A DNA stretch of 64,000 nt from Larimichthys crocea (taxonomy: Eukaryota > Chordata > Actinopteri > Sciaenidae), in the NCBI RefSeq assembly GCF_000972845.2, contig NC_040032.1, positions 17,460,871 through 17,524,870 of the forward strand, given 5' to 3'. The translations under genes and the position numbers were made by a program. The first letter of the stretch is position 1; each line of letters opens with the position of its first letter. The notes beneath the pieces are model-generated. The model was given only the letters and a program-made list of their open reading frames with translations, was not told the origin of the DNA and ran no database searches. This document shows, one piece after another, positions 23,796 to 35,159 of this stretch.

Positions 23796-23848
23796 CTTGG
23801 AGGAGCAGTGAACAGTGAACTCTAGTGAATCAGGAGCTGAGATAACTT
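23796..23848 (-). other. Non-coding first exon of the cytokine gene
   Basis: On the minus strand a good donor (CCAAG|GTAAGC) ends at 23796, about 50 bp after the expected start site set by the TATA box. Splicing it to the acceptor at 22790 puts the coding ATG at the very start of exon 2. A 10-codon upstream frame (MKLSQLLIH, stop) starts at 23851 and ends at 23822. Whether its ATG is inside the transcript depends on the exact start site. Confidence 0.6.
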
Positions 23849-23871
23849 CATGCTACAGTGAGGCCTGAACA

Positions 23872-23878
23872 TTTTATA
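23872..23878 (-). promoter_or_regulatory. TATA box of the cytokine gene
   Basis: The minus strand reads TATAAAA, which would set transcription start near 23,845-23,852, just ahead of the predicted first exon. Confidence 0.6.
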
Positions 23879-23890
23879 TCATGTTTTTGC

Positions 23891-23900
23891 TTTCGGTTTC
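23891..23900 (-). promoter_or_regulatory. ISRE-like (IRF) site next to the cytokine TATA box
   Basis: The minus strand reads GAAACCGAAA, matching the GAAANNGAAA core of interferon-stimulated response elements, 13 bp upstream of the TATA box. An AP-1 consensus (TGACTCA) lies further upstream at 24036-24042. Both fit an immune-inducible promoter, but short motifs like these also arise by chance. Confidence 0.4.
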
Positions 23901-24035
23901 TTGTGCTGGCTCTGGAGTTTTTTCTATTTTTCCACTGTCTCACTCTCTCTCAGCACTGTGGTCAGTGAGTAAGCAAAGAAACTTAATATAGCGTCAGGGT
24001 TTGCACTTTCCCCCCTCCCCTCTCTTTCTTCTTAG

Positions 24036-24042
24036 TGACTCA
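24036..24042. promoter_or_regulatory. AP-1 consensus upstream of the cytokine gene
   Basis: TGACTCA, about 190 bp upstream of the predicted cytokine start site. Confidence 0.3.
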
Positions 24043-24149
24043 GGGTCTCAAGGGATTCGGTGTTTTCAGGAGCACTAATGAATGTTTCAAACCTAAACAA
24101 TAAAACGCTTCTCCTAATCTTTGTCAGTGTGACCCCTGTTGTAGTCAGG

Positions 24150-24620
24150 ACCATCTAAAGCCAAGGCAAGAGACCAAGGTACAACCAAGACCAGAGTATA
24201 TCGAGGCCTGAGATAAGACCAAGACTTTAAGGAGTTGAAACCAAGTTAAGACCAAGATCAAGGCAGAGTGAGGCTCATTTAAGTATACCTTAATAATATT
24301 CACCAAATCTCTTAGGATGAGTCTGCAGATTAACTCTTTGGGGCTTTGACTTGGCTGACATCTCTTCTTGGACAGACACAGCAATATCAGCCGTTGAACA
24401 GTAACAAAACTTCTAGAAATAAGTATTGGTTGCATTTGAAGCAGGAAGTTTTACCTCCAATCACAGTAATAATGTTAACAAATAAATCAAACAATGCACA
24501 AGTAATTTAGTGATATGCTCACAGTTTTGGTCTTAAATTGATCTTGATATGAGACTGAGAAGAAACCAAGACCTTCAAAAAGTGGTCTTGAGACCGAGAC
24601 TGAGAGTACTACAAAACTGG
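24150..24620. repeat. Dispersed repeat rich in AAGACCAAG words
   Basis: Degenerate tandem words such as CAAGACCAGAG, AAGACCAAGAC and TTAAGACCAAGAT fill 24,150-24,270. The right end (GGTCTTGAGACCGAGACTG) has the same vocabulary. This pattern is typical of a fish interspersed element. It is non-coding. Confidence 0.6.
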
Positions 24621-25474
24621 TGTGAGCCATTTGCTACTTTATTATTATTACTGCATTAATTCCCTGCATGTATAACTGATTACATTTGTTAATACTGACA
24701 TACACTGTCTCTGTTAAATGAGTAACCTACTTAAAGTTTCATCACACGGTCATTTTAGGACGGATACTGGTAGAGAAAGTGCTAAGCTGTTAAAAACTAC
24801 TACAATCTGAACCTTTTTTTTTTTTTTAGTCTTGACAGCGCATTGTCAGGGACAGCGCATTGTCAGGGAATATTTCCCATGTCTCATGATGTTGATGAGT
24901 AATTACTGACACAGTTTCAGCGAATCTCACAAAAAAAAAAAAAACAAGACACAAAAAACGTCCCTGTGATCATGACTATCATCATTGGAAATGCGTATTT
25001 TATTAAATTCCCTGAATTTTGAATTCCTCAGTATTTCCAGTTACCTACCATCACATCCCACTTGTTTTAGCATTTAACAATATAAGAGCTTCAAACTAGA
25101 GAGAACAGTGTGTTTGTCATCTTAATAGATACTTTTATTACAGCTTATCCCGATTGATTTCTTTATCACTTGTATTTTATTTCACTGGAACTTGTTTCTA
25201 ATATCTTTATTTACCAATATGTCTTTCTATTTGCTTTCATCATTGATGTTTTCAATGTACTGCTTCATGTGAAGCATGTGATAACTAAGAAAGCTCTGGT
25301 GAAATAAAGAATTCATCCTTATTATTGTTGTTATTTGTTGCCTCATATGAAGGCAACATTGCTGCTCAACGAAGATGGAAATCATGTAAGATAAATCTGT
25401 AGTCTAGATGCCATTTATGACTTTTCATTTAAAGTATTACAAGTACAAAGCAAAATATGTTTAATATATTAGAT

Positions 25475-26677
25475 TCTTAAAAGTAGCCACCTGTCATGCC
25501 TACCCCTCCATACTTCACAATGGGAACCACACATGCGGATACCATCCATTCACGTTCTGTGCGTCTCACAAAGACTTGGAGGTTTGAACCAAAACTCTTA
25601 AATTTGGACTTATCAAACCAAAGTACAGATTTCCACTGTTCTAATGTCCTGTCCTGTGTTTCTTGTTCCAAGCTGTTCTCATCTTCTTGTGGTTGGTCTC
25701 CCTTGTTGTTTTTTTGCATCATTTTGACCATGAAGGCCTGATTCAAGCCACCTCTGAATAGTTGATGCTGAGATGTGTTTACCACTTAAAAACTGAGGCT
25801 GGTAACTGTAATGAATGTATCCTCGTATCCTCTACTCTTTCCTGGGGTTTCATCATGGTGTTTGATGGAACACATTCAAAGTTTTTGAAAATGTCTGGAT
25901 TGACTGACCGCCATGTCTTAAAGTAGCGATAAACTGTTGTTTTTCTTTGAGCAGTTCTTGACAAAGTATGGGTTAGAACAGTTGTCGAATAGACAACACT
26001 ACCTCAGAAAAACTGATGGTCTCAAACACATTTAGAAGGCAAGAAATCCAACAAATTGAATGTCAAGAGTTTGCAAAGCATCATCAAAGCAAAAGGTGGT
26101 TACTTTGAAGAATCTAAAATATAAAACACATGTTTCTTTTTTGTTTACCACAGAATTCCATATGTGTTATTACATAGTTTAAATGTCTTCAGTGTTACAA
26201 TAATAATGATAATAATAAACCATAAAACAAACCACAATAACAATTAACTAATAGCTATAAATCTGCATAAAAAGAGGGAATAAAACATAAATAGAATAAA
26301 CTAAAGTAAACTATTAAAAAATTATATAAAAGATGAGACCCTGATCCCTCAGTCAGGTCAGTCCACAGACTCAGAGCCCTGACTGCAAAGGCTCTGTCAC
26401 CTTTGTGTACATATCTGGACCAAGGAACTAGACGCATCAAGAACTCAAGGAGAAAGTTGGGACATATGGCACTAAATCATCTGCTAAATAACTTGGCCTG
26501 AGGCCCTTTCAGGGCTTCATAAGCAATCAATAAAATCTAAAAATCATGTGTTATGTGATCATGTGTCTTTGTCTGAGTCAAAATCCTGGCAGCAGAGTTA
26601 TGAATGAGCTGGGGATGTTGCCAGAAAGCAAAGAAGTGGGTGAGTGAGTAGGTGTGTGCAAACTTTTTGATAGTTTT
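25475..26677 (-). mobile_element. Degenerate Tc1-like transposon, internally deleted and interrupted
   Basis: Read on the minus strand from right to left: a terminal piece with AAGTTTGCACACACCTACTC (about 26,640-26,670), then a subterminal block with CACATATGGAATTC and TTCAAAGTAACCACC (26,030-26,175). Transposase-like frames follow at 25,480-25,970. Recognisable are TLEQWKSVLWFDKSKFKSFG, with the second catalytic aspartate of the DDE triad in WFD, and VFVRR followed by MVSACVVPIVKYGG. The frame then jumps straight to GGTGGCTACTTTTAAGAATC at 25,478-25,500, the far end of the element, so about half of the transposase, including the last acidic catalytic residue, is missing. Stops and frameshifts confirm it is a fossil. 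Confidence 0.8.
26180..26635. repeat. Dispersed repeat inserted within the Tc1-like fossil
   Basis: This block separates the Tc1 subterminal region from its terminal inverted repeat. It includes GACTGCAAAGGCTCTGTCAC, AGGGCTTCATAAGC and CCTGGCAGCAGAGTTATGAA, wording I associate with a common fish interspersed element. It must be younger than the Tc1 copy it interrupts. Confidence 0.6.
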
Positions 26678-28489
26678 GGATTTCCTAAATCATTCATTGG
26701 AGGTAAATTCCCAAACAGATCTAAATCCAAAGAGTACAATATGGGAAGTCACCCAACATTCAAAGGAATTTAAAGGAACTGGGGAATATACTGTTATCAT
26801 ATTGAAAATTAAACAAAAACTGTGTTGATCAAAGCTTTTATGTATTGATTGGTGAATCTCAAAATAAATATAGTTGTAAATGTGTGCAGTACCAGTCAAT
26901 TAATCTGTCTATTTATCCAACTACTGAGCCACTGATGCTCTTTAATAATGCTGCATTAAACAATAAAAGGACAGAGAAACCTCTTTTGAATACTCTGGTG
27001 TTTTGATTTATTCAATTTATAGTTTACATTGCAGCATTTAGATGTTGTAAACTTAAGTTATGTATCATTATCATTTTTGGCCTCACTAAAACAGTCGACA
27101 GAGTAAAAGGCATGTGTATTATCTGAGGATGGGATTTATTTGATGCAACAGTGTCACTGACCACACCTGACCTGTTATACCAGTTCACACTCTCAGAACA
27201 AACCCTGAGTGTTAAAGATACTTTATTAAACATTTGAAAGTTTAGTTTTATGATCACAGCAGCTGTCAAATGTTAAAACACAAAGTAGTTTTATTCTTTA
27301 TACAACAACACTTCTGTAAAAGTTTATTTTTTAAATCATTTGATTGTTTTAGTCTGGGGGATTTCTATACGTTTATTTTTATTTTTAACAGTGAAAAGTT
27401 AAAATGAGCATCTTGTTTAATGCTAACACTTTTTAATGATGATATAATGACTTATTTCTCAGTCAGTCAAGTCTGTTTTTTAAGTTAAAAGCTGACAGGA
27501 GCTCACATTAGGTTCAGGGTGGCCAGTTATGACAAAGAAATCTTCATCTCATAGTGGTGTCAAGGAAAGTTACACACTGAAACTTGACTCCCACCAGGGA
27601 GTGTAAGGAAATGATGAGATCTTTTGTGAAAATTCCTCTGAGATAAAGCAATTAGTTTCAAAATATCTGAAAGTCTAGTTAAAATCCCTCTCAATAGAAA
27701 CACTAAACAGCCGGTAGTTTCAACGTACCTCTCTGTGGTTTGTGGCAGTTTCACTTTTGCATATCAGAGTTGGGTGCTTGGCAGCAGGAAAGTCACTTCT
27801 GTTGCAGTTTTGCACAGTTGAGGCCACAGGTTGTCAGTGTTAGTGTTCAGCTGGGTTCAAAGTTCTTCTGTCCGCAACAATTAACTTATATAGTATAATA
27901 AAAATACTACACCAATACTATATATTAGTAACCCTGAAAAATAGTGTACTTTAGTGCCTTTGACAGTTTATTACTTTGTGATTGCAGTAACAGTTACTAT
28001 AACCAAGTGATTTATGATTCAATGAATTCAGTTCACGTACATCATGATATTTTGTCCTGATAGATACAATATTGTAGTTTATGTAAATGTAAAAATGTAT
28101 TTCCCAAATGTGTTTATTCTCTTGCTGTGAAAGAGCAACTGGCAAATATGTATCAGGCTTTCTATTATGTTATAATTTTAAATCTTAATTGTGATTAATA
28201 TCTAATTAATAGACAAAAATGTGTTTTGGGACAGAAAAAAGGTTGTATTAAACTGTTATGTAATAGTTTTAAATAATGTGATTGTTCAGCATATCTTTCA
28301 GGCAGAGTTCAGGCATATGGCTTCAAATCAACTTTTTCCACCACTGTCCCAGTTCGCCCTGAAATACAGTTAGTTGGTAGTCATTTGTTTTTGTTTTTTT
28401 AAAGATAGGTCTACCTTCCATAACTAAATTTCTATTTCCATCTTTGGGATGGTGTGACATGCTTACTTAGTTAAAGTCCTTCAAGTCCC

Positions 28490-28650
28490 CAGTTGGTTGA
28501 TAAAGGAATCCTACAAGGATCAATATTAGGCCCCTTGCTACTTACTCTGTCTATGACAATGTTGATTTCTAAGCTGACGATGTCATCCTTGTATGAGGCT
28601 ACAGTCTGCTCCCTGACCTCCAGACCTCTTTCAATATTTCAAAGCTAAAA
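28490..28650 (+). mobile_element. Small LINE reverse-transcriptase fossil
   Basis: The plus strand encodes KGILQGSILGPLLL, a decayed form of the reverse-transcriptase motif GVPQGSILGPLLF. About 60 bp later, in another frame, it encodes ADDVILV, the remnant of the catalytic YADD box. The short spacing and the frame change show an internal deletion or decay. Only the palm motifs survive. Confidence 0.65.
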
Positions 28651-28829
28651 TAAATAATGGATTTCACCAGAGCAAGAACCTTTGATGTTCCTATTTGAAT
28701 CAATATTTTGTTGAACACCCCACTCAAAAAGTACAAATTCACACTGTTACGGTATAATTCTTATACTGTCTACACTGGAGTGGCAACCTCCGTGGATGTG
28801 AAGTGGAGCCAATACAATGTTCAAGTGCC

Positions 28830-28965
28830 AAAAACAGCAGTTCCTCAAACGAATCAATCTCTGTAAGCCCCCATGTTAAAACTTTACAGCCTGGTACTAA
28901 AAACTGTTTTTAGTTGAATGACACCAGCTCACAGGATAGGTTAGGTTCCTTTAACTTCAACTGGT
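28830..28965. repeat. Dispersed repeat, family A (fragment)
   Basis: Contains CAGCAGTTCCTCAAACGAAT and ACAGCCTGGTACTAAAAACT, matching the longer copies at 2,370 and 37,690. Confidence 0.6.
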
Positions 28966-31415
28966 GAATGGCAGTACAAACTGCAATTACAGACACTCAT
29001 TACTCCAAGGGACTTAAAAGTTCTAATGTTTTTTTTGATTATATGTAATATAATATGTATACATGCATGTATAACAAAGGTTTGGTTGTTAACATGATGC
29101 TGACATTATTAATGAATAAATGTACAAAAAGGACACTTCTAAAATGAATCCAGTGGGCCCTTTCTGTACTTTACATAAAAAAATAAGAATTTGAGATTAT
29201 TTAATTGGCTGATAAACTGTGGGTGAGTGGGTGAGTATCAGTTCAACAAGTTGTTGTACCGTCATACTGTGTGGTCAGTAGAAGGGGAATAGATGAATAA
29301 GGAGAAGGGCTTCCCTCAATTTTGTAGTCTCCTCCCCCCATAGATTCCCTTCCTTACGATACATAAATTCCCTTGTGACGTGCACAATTCTCACTCTATT
29401 TTCAGTGTCAATCATTTGTGGTTTCATGCATCCTGCAGTTTTGTTTTGTATTTCCTTCCCATTTTTACTTCTTTAATGAAGGATGAGGATTTGATGCTCG
29501 AATGAAGCCCAGTTCTCCAATTCAGATTATGGTAAATGAAGTATGTTTTGATCACATGGTTATGAAATGGTTCCTTTTACTCTAAATATATTCATATGTA
29601 GGAATTAACTTATGACATATAACTATGCTGTGACTTTAAAAGCCTAAAACATACAAACAATGATGCTGAGACAGTTCACAGTAGGAAAAGCACAAGTGTA
29701 AATAATATCAATTAGCTGAAATCCTTATTTCTAATATTAGTGGTGATCTGTGCTTTTTATTTAAATATCTGACATTATAAAAGGACTATTAATCAATATT
29801 TTATTGGCGACATTAAGTCAATAAAACATTCAAAACTTTAAATTGCTCCTGCTGATTAATAAAGGGGTAACACATAGTAAAAATTGAGTTTATTATTTTG
29901 TTTAGTTTAGTTAATTATTATTTAGTTTATTACAGCTTGGTAACAAAATGGTAATAGTGGGGTTAAAGTTTAATCCTAAAGAGGTAACAGTTCAGTAATA
30001 AGTAGTAGTTTTGCATTTCGCAGCTCTGACTTGTGGTTATTACACAGAAACTACCGCAACTCCAACAATTAAACATTTAATTTGTATATTGTCACCTTGA
30101 AACAAACAGGAAAGATGAATTTCAGCATTATAATATGGTAATTACCAAAGAAATTTGAAGGTATAATGCTGATGGTGGCATCAACCAATTGCCTTGTTAA
30201 TATTTATTAACCACAGCTGTCAGTTTTTTTTTTTACTACCCTAGAAACTGCTGTGCTGCAATGCTGTGACATACACACATACATAAATGCAGCTTTTTCC
30301 CCCTCAAGATAGAATGATGTTGTTTGCTTGAAAGCACTGAAACAACCAGGACATTTTGGTGTGCAAAACAACAAAAGCGAACAAAAGCCAGCTGCACAAA
30401 GTGTAGTTGCGACAACAACACATTTCTGACCTGACTCGTGCAGTTGACCTGCTATAAACAAAGCAGGCTTTCTATTTAGTTTGGATCGCTTTTATAAAAG
30501 AAAGGGTACGGGTGTTCTAGGATGCCGGCCAAGCTGGCCAAGACTCTTCAGCTTTATTGCACAGCTTCATACTGAAGAGTTTTAGTGTTAGTTCACTGTT
30601 CAATTGTTCATACAGTATTCTACGGCTGTGAATATGCAACATGAATACGCATCTGTGAATTTACTTTGTTTGTTTTTGTTTTTAAAAACAATTAATTACA
30701 ACATTCTATGGCTATGAATAACGGACCATTGGTATAGACGTTGCGTTTTGTGACTTTTTAGATTAATAAAATATTCCTCAAATCAAAAATGTGACAAAGA
30801 AATATTAATTTCTCTAGTAAGCAGCCGTGTAATAAGCATGATAATGTACCGTGAGCAGGTCATTGCTGCGAAAATAAACGAGGACAGCGTAACGCAAGAC
30901 TCAGGAGTTTCTTTTTGAATTCCGTTTCCAATAAACTCGATTAAGTTGATTTTAAAGTCCCCTTGTGGTGTATGTAGGGAATCTTCAAGGGGTTTTAGGG
31001 ACCTGCACCTATGTACAAGTTACAACTAACTTAGAGTAAGGAGGAAGTATTTTGTGGAGCCTAGGGGAACCTGATATGTGGGTCCCCTGTCATTATGGAA
31101 CAGAAAGTCGTCGGCTAAAGAAAGTTTCAGTTTCTGACAGACACAGGCTACATCAGACTTGTGTTGTAGATACCTTTTAACCATCATTGTACGTGAGCCT
31201 CGATTATCCCCCATAATCATCCCTATTTTGGATGATAAACATCGCTTGAAAACAATTGAAGGCAGTTGCATAATCTCAAAAGAATAAGATAAGATAGATT
31301 TAGGCCTATTAGGTCACCACCAGCTGAGACAGGGGCGAATTTGTTTAGACAGCTTGATGTTTGAAGTCTTTGTGCAACACTGTGTTCACAAGCTGTCCTA
31401 TTCTGTCTTCATCCC

Positions 31416-31422
31416 TATAAAA
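31416..31422 (+). promoter_or_regulatory. TATA box of the ependymin-like gene
   Basis: TATAAAA lies 92 bp before the ATG, which predicts a 5'UTR of roughly 65 bp without an intron. Confidence 0.65.
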
Positions 31423-31513
31423 GCAGCAGTAACCTCACTGAAAGACAGATGCGCTTTGAGTTGTTTTTGCCATCTCAAGCTTTATTTTGTGACTCTCTCC
31501 TTGGACCAGGACA

Positions 31514-32844
31514 ATGTACGCAGCCGTTACTCTCTTCCTCTTCATGTGCTTGACTGCCACTACCCATGCAGATCACCATCAGCCGTGTCGTAAGACTTTG
31601 CAGTTCAATCATTTTGATTCTTTTTGTGTTAGGTAGCTAAATAAAAGTTTAAAATAAGTCTAATGTTTAATATTTTGTCATCAACGTGTGCAAGATCCAT
31701 CTAACTAATTGTTGTCTTTCAGATTCACCCAACATGACAGGAACCATGTCTGTGGTGAGTTTATTTCATCACTTTCAAATAGACTTTCAAACCCAATAAA
31801 CCTCAACAATCTTTTGGTACTTTTTATAGTATTTTGAAACATAGTGCTAAACATTATCTCTTTCCCTCTGAATGTGTCTTTCCCTCTGAATGTGTATGTT
31901 GTTGAATGAAATCAGATGAACCTCAAGGGTGAAGCGAAAGGATATGGCGCATTCACTTATGATTCGATGGGCAAGAAACTACGGTTCATATCAAACGAGA
32001 GCTTTGCCACAAACTCATCAGTAGACGTGGATCTGCTGATGCTTTTTGATGAGGTAACTGATTTCTTTCTTTTAAAAAGAAATCACTTTTCACTTGATGT
32101 TGTTTTGCACCCTGAAATGTATCACTCTATTTACATCTGACAGGGGCTATTCTACGAGATCGACAGCAAAAACCAGAGCTGTGAGAAAAAACAATTGCAA
32201 TGCACCCTGAACCCTCTGGATATTCCTGATGATGCAAAGTTTCATGCTACAGTACAGCCTGGGAATCCATCCATCGAAGGGGAGGGATTAAAAGTCAATA
32301 TGTGGACGGGATCAATGCCAGAGGTGAAAGGTGAGAGAGATGCTACGTGTCTTTTTTGTTGTATACTTGTGGGGACATTTATTATGAAGTCTGTAAAGGT
32401 TATCCAGGTCATCTTTCTTTAAGAAGCTTCTTGGATGAGAGGCGAAACGTCTTCACGGATCTACAACCAAGTCCAGTTGCCCCAGATTTAATCTTGTGAC
32501 TTCAGTGTTTTCCGTCTTTCTCTTTTTCAGGCGGGTACAGCATGTTTGTAACCATGGGATGTCTGCCCATGACCTCATTTTACTTCTTTGAGTCCACGTC
32601 ATTCGTAATCAGGTTGGTGATTCTTTTTTTATTTTTTAATGCTTACAGCAATAATGCAGCTTTTGTAGTATTTGTTGGTGGCACAGGCTCTAATAAATGT
32701 CTGTCATTTTCTCACAGCAACATGGACATTGAACTGGAGATCAAGGATCCAGATCTCCTTGTGGTGCCTTCCTTTTGTGTGGGGCAGGCTTTGGTGGAGA
32801 CACCTGAAGGGACAATAAATAGTTTCCTCAATGAGTTCATGTAG
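31514..32844 (+). CDS. epd: Ependymin-like secreted glycoprotein, 213 aa, six exons
   Basis: Ependymins are secreted, calcium-binding glycoproteins first known from fish cerebrospinal fluid; related members are expressed elsewhere (family knowledge). Exons: 31514-31589, 31723-31754, 31916-32053, 32144-32330, 32531-32612, 32718-32844, all in frame. A signal peptide covers about residues 1-19 (MYAAVTLFLFMCLTATTHA). Next is the family opening HHQPCHSP, then FTYDSMGKKLRF, LFYEIDSKNQSCEKKQLQC and GCLPMTSFYFFES, ending near a conserved SFCVG. Cysteines at 25, 95, 102, 155 and 192 fit the family's disulfide pattern. N-glycosylation sequons are at N29, N63, N69 and N92. Length matches the usual 210-220 aa. 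A TATA box and AATAAA flank it. It could be a paralog of brain ependymin (epd-like 1 or 2) rather than epd itself. Confidence 0.92.
32415..32490. repeat. Dispersed repeat, family B (ependymin intron copy)
   Basis: CTTCTTGGATGAGAGGCGAA and CTACAACCAAGTCCAG match the copy in the myosin intron at 14,812-14,920. Confidence 0.75.
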
Positions 32845-33151
32845 ATGAAACCCAGCAGAAAATCAAACCCCTATCCAAGTGTGGCCTGCCAGAACTTTAG
32901 ACTTTTCTCTCCTTTTCACGTGTGACTCGAGTTTATCGCGTCGCACTGCACTACATCACATCTGTTTCCATCACATCTCCCCCTCCCCCTTATGAAGATA
33001 TGGCTTTGAATGGATCATACTGTATACATACATTTTGATATAAAGGAAAGAGATGTGACATGGATTATAGAATTAGTCATAATTACTAACAGTTGGTGGC
33101 TTTTCAAGTTGGTACTGCTTACAAAAACCTGTAAGATATGATTAATGGAAC

Positions 33152-33157
33152 AATAAA
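33152..33157 (+). terminator. Polyadenylation signal of the ependymin-like gene
   Basis: AATAAA 308 bp after the stop codon, followed by a GT-rich stretch (GTCAAAGGTGTG). Confidence 0.65.
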
Positions 33158-33522
33158 ATGTCAAAGCTGTCAAAGGTGTGAAGAAATTTTTTTATTAAGT
33201 GTTTTGACAAAATATTTCAGAGTTGTAAGACCAGATGAATCCTCTAAGGGGCCGTGGGGCAGAGGTATAGATTTGGGACCCAAGTGACTTTTTACTCTCT
33301 GTGCAGTCTGTACCTTTATTAATTATTACAAATACCAAAATTTACATATTAGTAATTGTTTTATGATACTGGGTTAAAATAATAGTTAAAATATAATTGA
33401 AAAAATAATCTGGTCTGAAGGCTAGTCTGTGATGTTTGATATGCTCCAGGCAGTCATGATAGCATGCTACAAACACTACAACTCATTTTCTTTAGGGATA
33501 TAAAACGGTTTATAATATATTC

Positions 33523-33523
<1 letters not shown>

Positions 33524-33617
<94 letters not shown>
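33524..33617. repeat. (GATA)n microsatellite
   Basis: About 23 uninterrupted GATA units. Confidence 0.95.
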
Positions 33618-34086
33618 TGAAATTGGTTGAGCAGGTAACAGCACGTAATCTCAGAGTGAGTCAGTCACCTCGAAACAGCAGAAACGATTAGTCAGCCTAG
33701 TTTCACTTGAAGACACAGATCTCTGTCTAATACACTTTTTTTTAAAACAGTGAATCATCTTAATTCATAGGTCATTAGGTAGTTAAAATGTCTCACAGAG
33801 ACATGCAGATGAGTTTCATACATGGATTCAATTATTAATTTAATTAATCATATATCTTTGCCATAACTTGTTAATAACGTTTATATTCCCTGCATTAAAC
33901 TACATGCTAAGAGCGCATCTAGGGAGTATCTAGTAAGTATCTCAGATGTGTGTTTTGTAGTCCATCTTCTGGACTTTGTAGTTTTACCACAGATCCCATC
34001 AATAACATTCGCCGTCGCATAATGACGTGGTGTAAATGTAAGAGCAGTCGTCTTCTCCTGACTCCTCATCAATTCTCCTTCACACC

Positions 34087-34127
34087 TTTCCTTGACCTCG
34101 TGACGTTTTCTATCGAGGTCAAGGAAA
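34087..34127. repeat. Perfect 14-bp inverted repeat (hairpin)
   Basis: Arm TTTCCTTGACCTCG at 34087-34100, a 13-nt loop, and the exact complementary arm at 34114-34127. Weaker complementarity continues outside the arms. The loop holds TGACGTTT, a CRE-like word. It may be the core of a small foldback element. Confidence 0.8.
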
Positions 34128-34184
34128 AGTGGTTAGGAAAGGACTTAGGAGCTGATTTCTTTACTACTCGACCTATGAGTGCAC

Positions 34185-34258
34185 TGAGTCAGCTGAGATA
34201 GGCTCCAGCCCCACAGTGACCCTGACGAGGATAAGCAATTACAGATAACGGATTGATG
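34185..34258 (+). repeat. 3' tail of a dispersed retroelement
   Basis: GATAGGCTCCAGCCCCACAG, followed by GACCCTGACGAGGATAAGCA, is a familiar tail of fish interspersed elements that usually ends in short tandem ATGGATGG-type repeats. Confidence 0.5.
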
Positions 34259-34900
34259 TATGTTGGCCCTTTAAAGCTGTGTCCCAGATTTTTGTCAACT
34301 CTTTTTTTTCAAAAACATAATTTAATCAGGCATAAAAACACTTCAGGTATATCCTAAGGACCCTTGTCTCACTACCTGCACAGTGAGAATAAATCATTTA
34401 TATTTAATGTCAGTAACATCACCTGTATAATATCTGTAAATTATAAATTATTTATGTAAATATCAACACTACACTTGTGCTGTTTATTTATTATTTCATT
34501 TTATCCCTGCACACACACACACACACACACACATAATAATATTAATATTATATTATATATATTACACACACACACACACCTTTTTTATTTACATAGTTTT
34601 TGTTCTTTTTATGTTTATGTCTATGTTTTACCTGTGAAGTCCTCTGTTCTGTTTTTTAACTGTACCTATGTCTATATATGTTTGATGTTTGTACTACGAG
34701 AGCAAAGTGAAACCGGGCTCAAATCCCTCGTGTGTGCACACATACCTGTCTAATTAAAGTCATTCTCATTCTTCTGATTAAAGTGATTCTTGGACGTTTG
34801 AGACCACGTGTGTCTGTTTTTTTGTCTGTTTTGGCCAAAGAAAACAAAAAAAGAATGATCTGAAGGCTGGTCACACACTGACATATATAAAGATGATTTA

Positions 34901-35086
34901 AAGATATTTTATTTTATGGCCTTTTCAAGCTTTATTAGATAGAAACAGCTGAATGTAGGAAGACAGAGATGGGGAATAACATGCAGCAGAGGGCCGCAGG
35001 TCGGATTCAAACCCTGGGCTGCTGCTGCAGCAAAGACTGAGCCTTCGTGCATGGGGATGGATGCTCTACCCACTGAGCTAACACCC
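34901..35086 (-). mobile_element. tRNA-derived SINE with a 16-bp target-site duplication
   Basis: On the minus strand the element starts GGGTGTTAGCTCAGTGGGTA, a clear tRNA-like A box (35065-35080). A B box, GGTTTGAATCC, follows (35013-35003). The body ends in AATAAAGCTTG and an AT-rich tail. Flanks are ATATAAAGATGATTTA (34885-34900) and ATATAAAGATAATTTA (35087-35102), identical at 15 of 16 positions, so the insertion boundaries are well defined. Its RNA polymerase III promoter boxes look intact. Confidence 0.85.
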
Positions 35087-35159
35087 ATATAAAGATAATT
35101 TATATAAATATATATGCTATTATTATTATTATTTACAGTCCTTGGTCACACACAGGACA

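Larger units (their letters stand above)
26680..31410. other. Gene-poor intergenic stretch
   Basis: AT-rich DNA between the cytokine and the ependymin-like gene. Other than the small LINE and repeat fragments listed separately I see no exon series, RNA gene or conserved reading frame here. Confidence 0.6.

Noticed and set aside
33524..33617. CRISPR-like array of regular repeats
   Set aside because: It is an uninterrupted GATA microsatellite with no spacers, in a eukaryotic genome.
35040..35086. tRNA gene on the minus strand
   Set aside because: A and B boxes are present, but the rest does not fold as a tRNA. The element has a SINE body, tail and target-site duplication.
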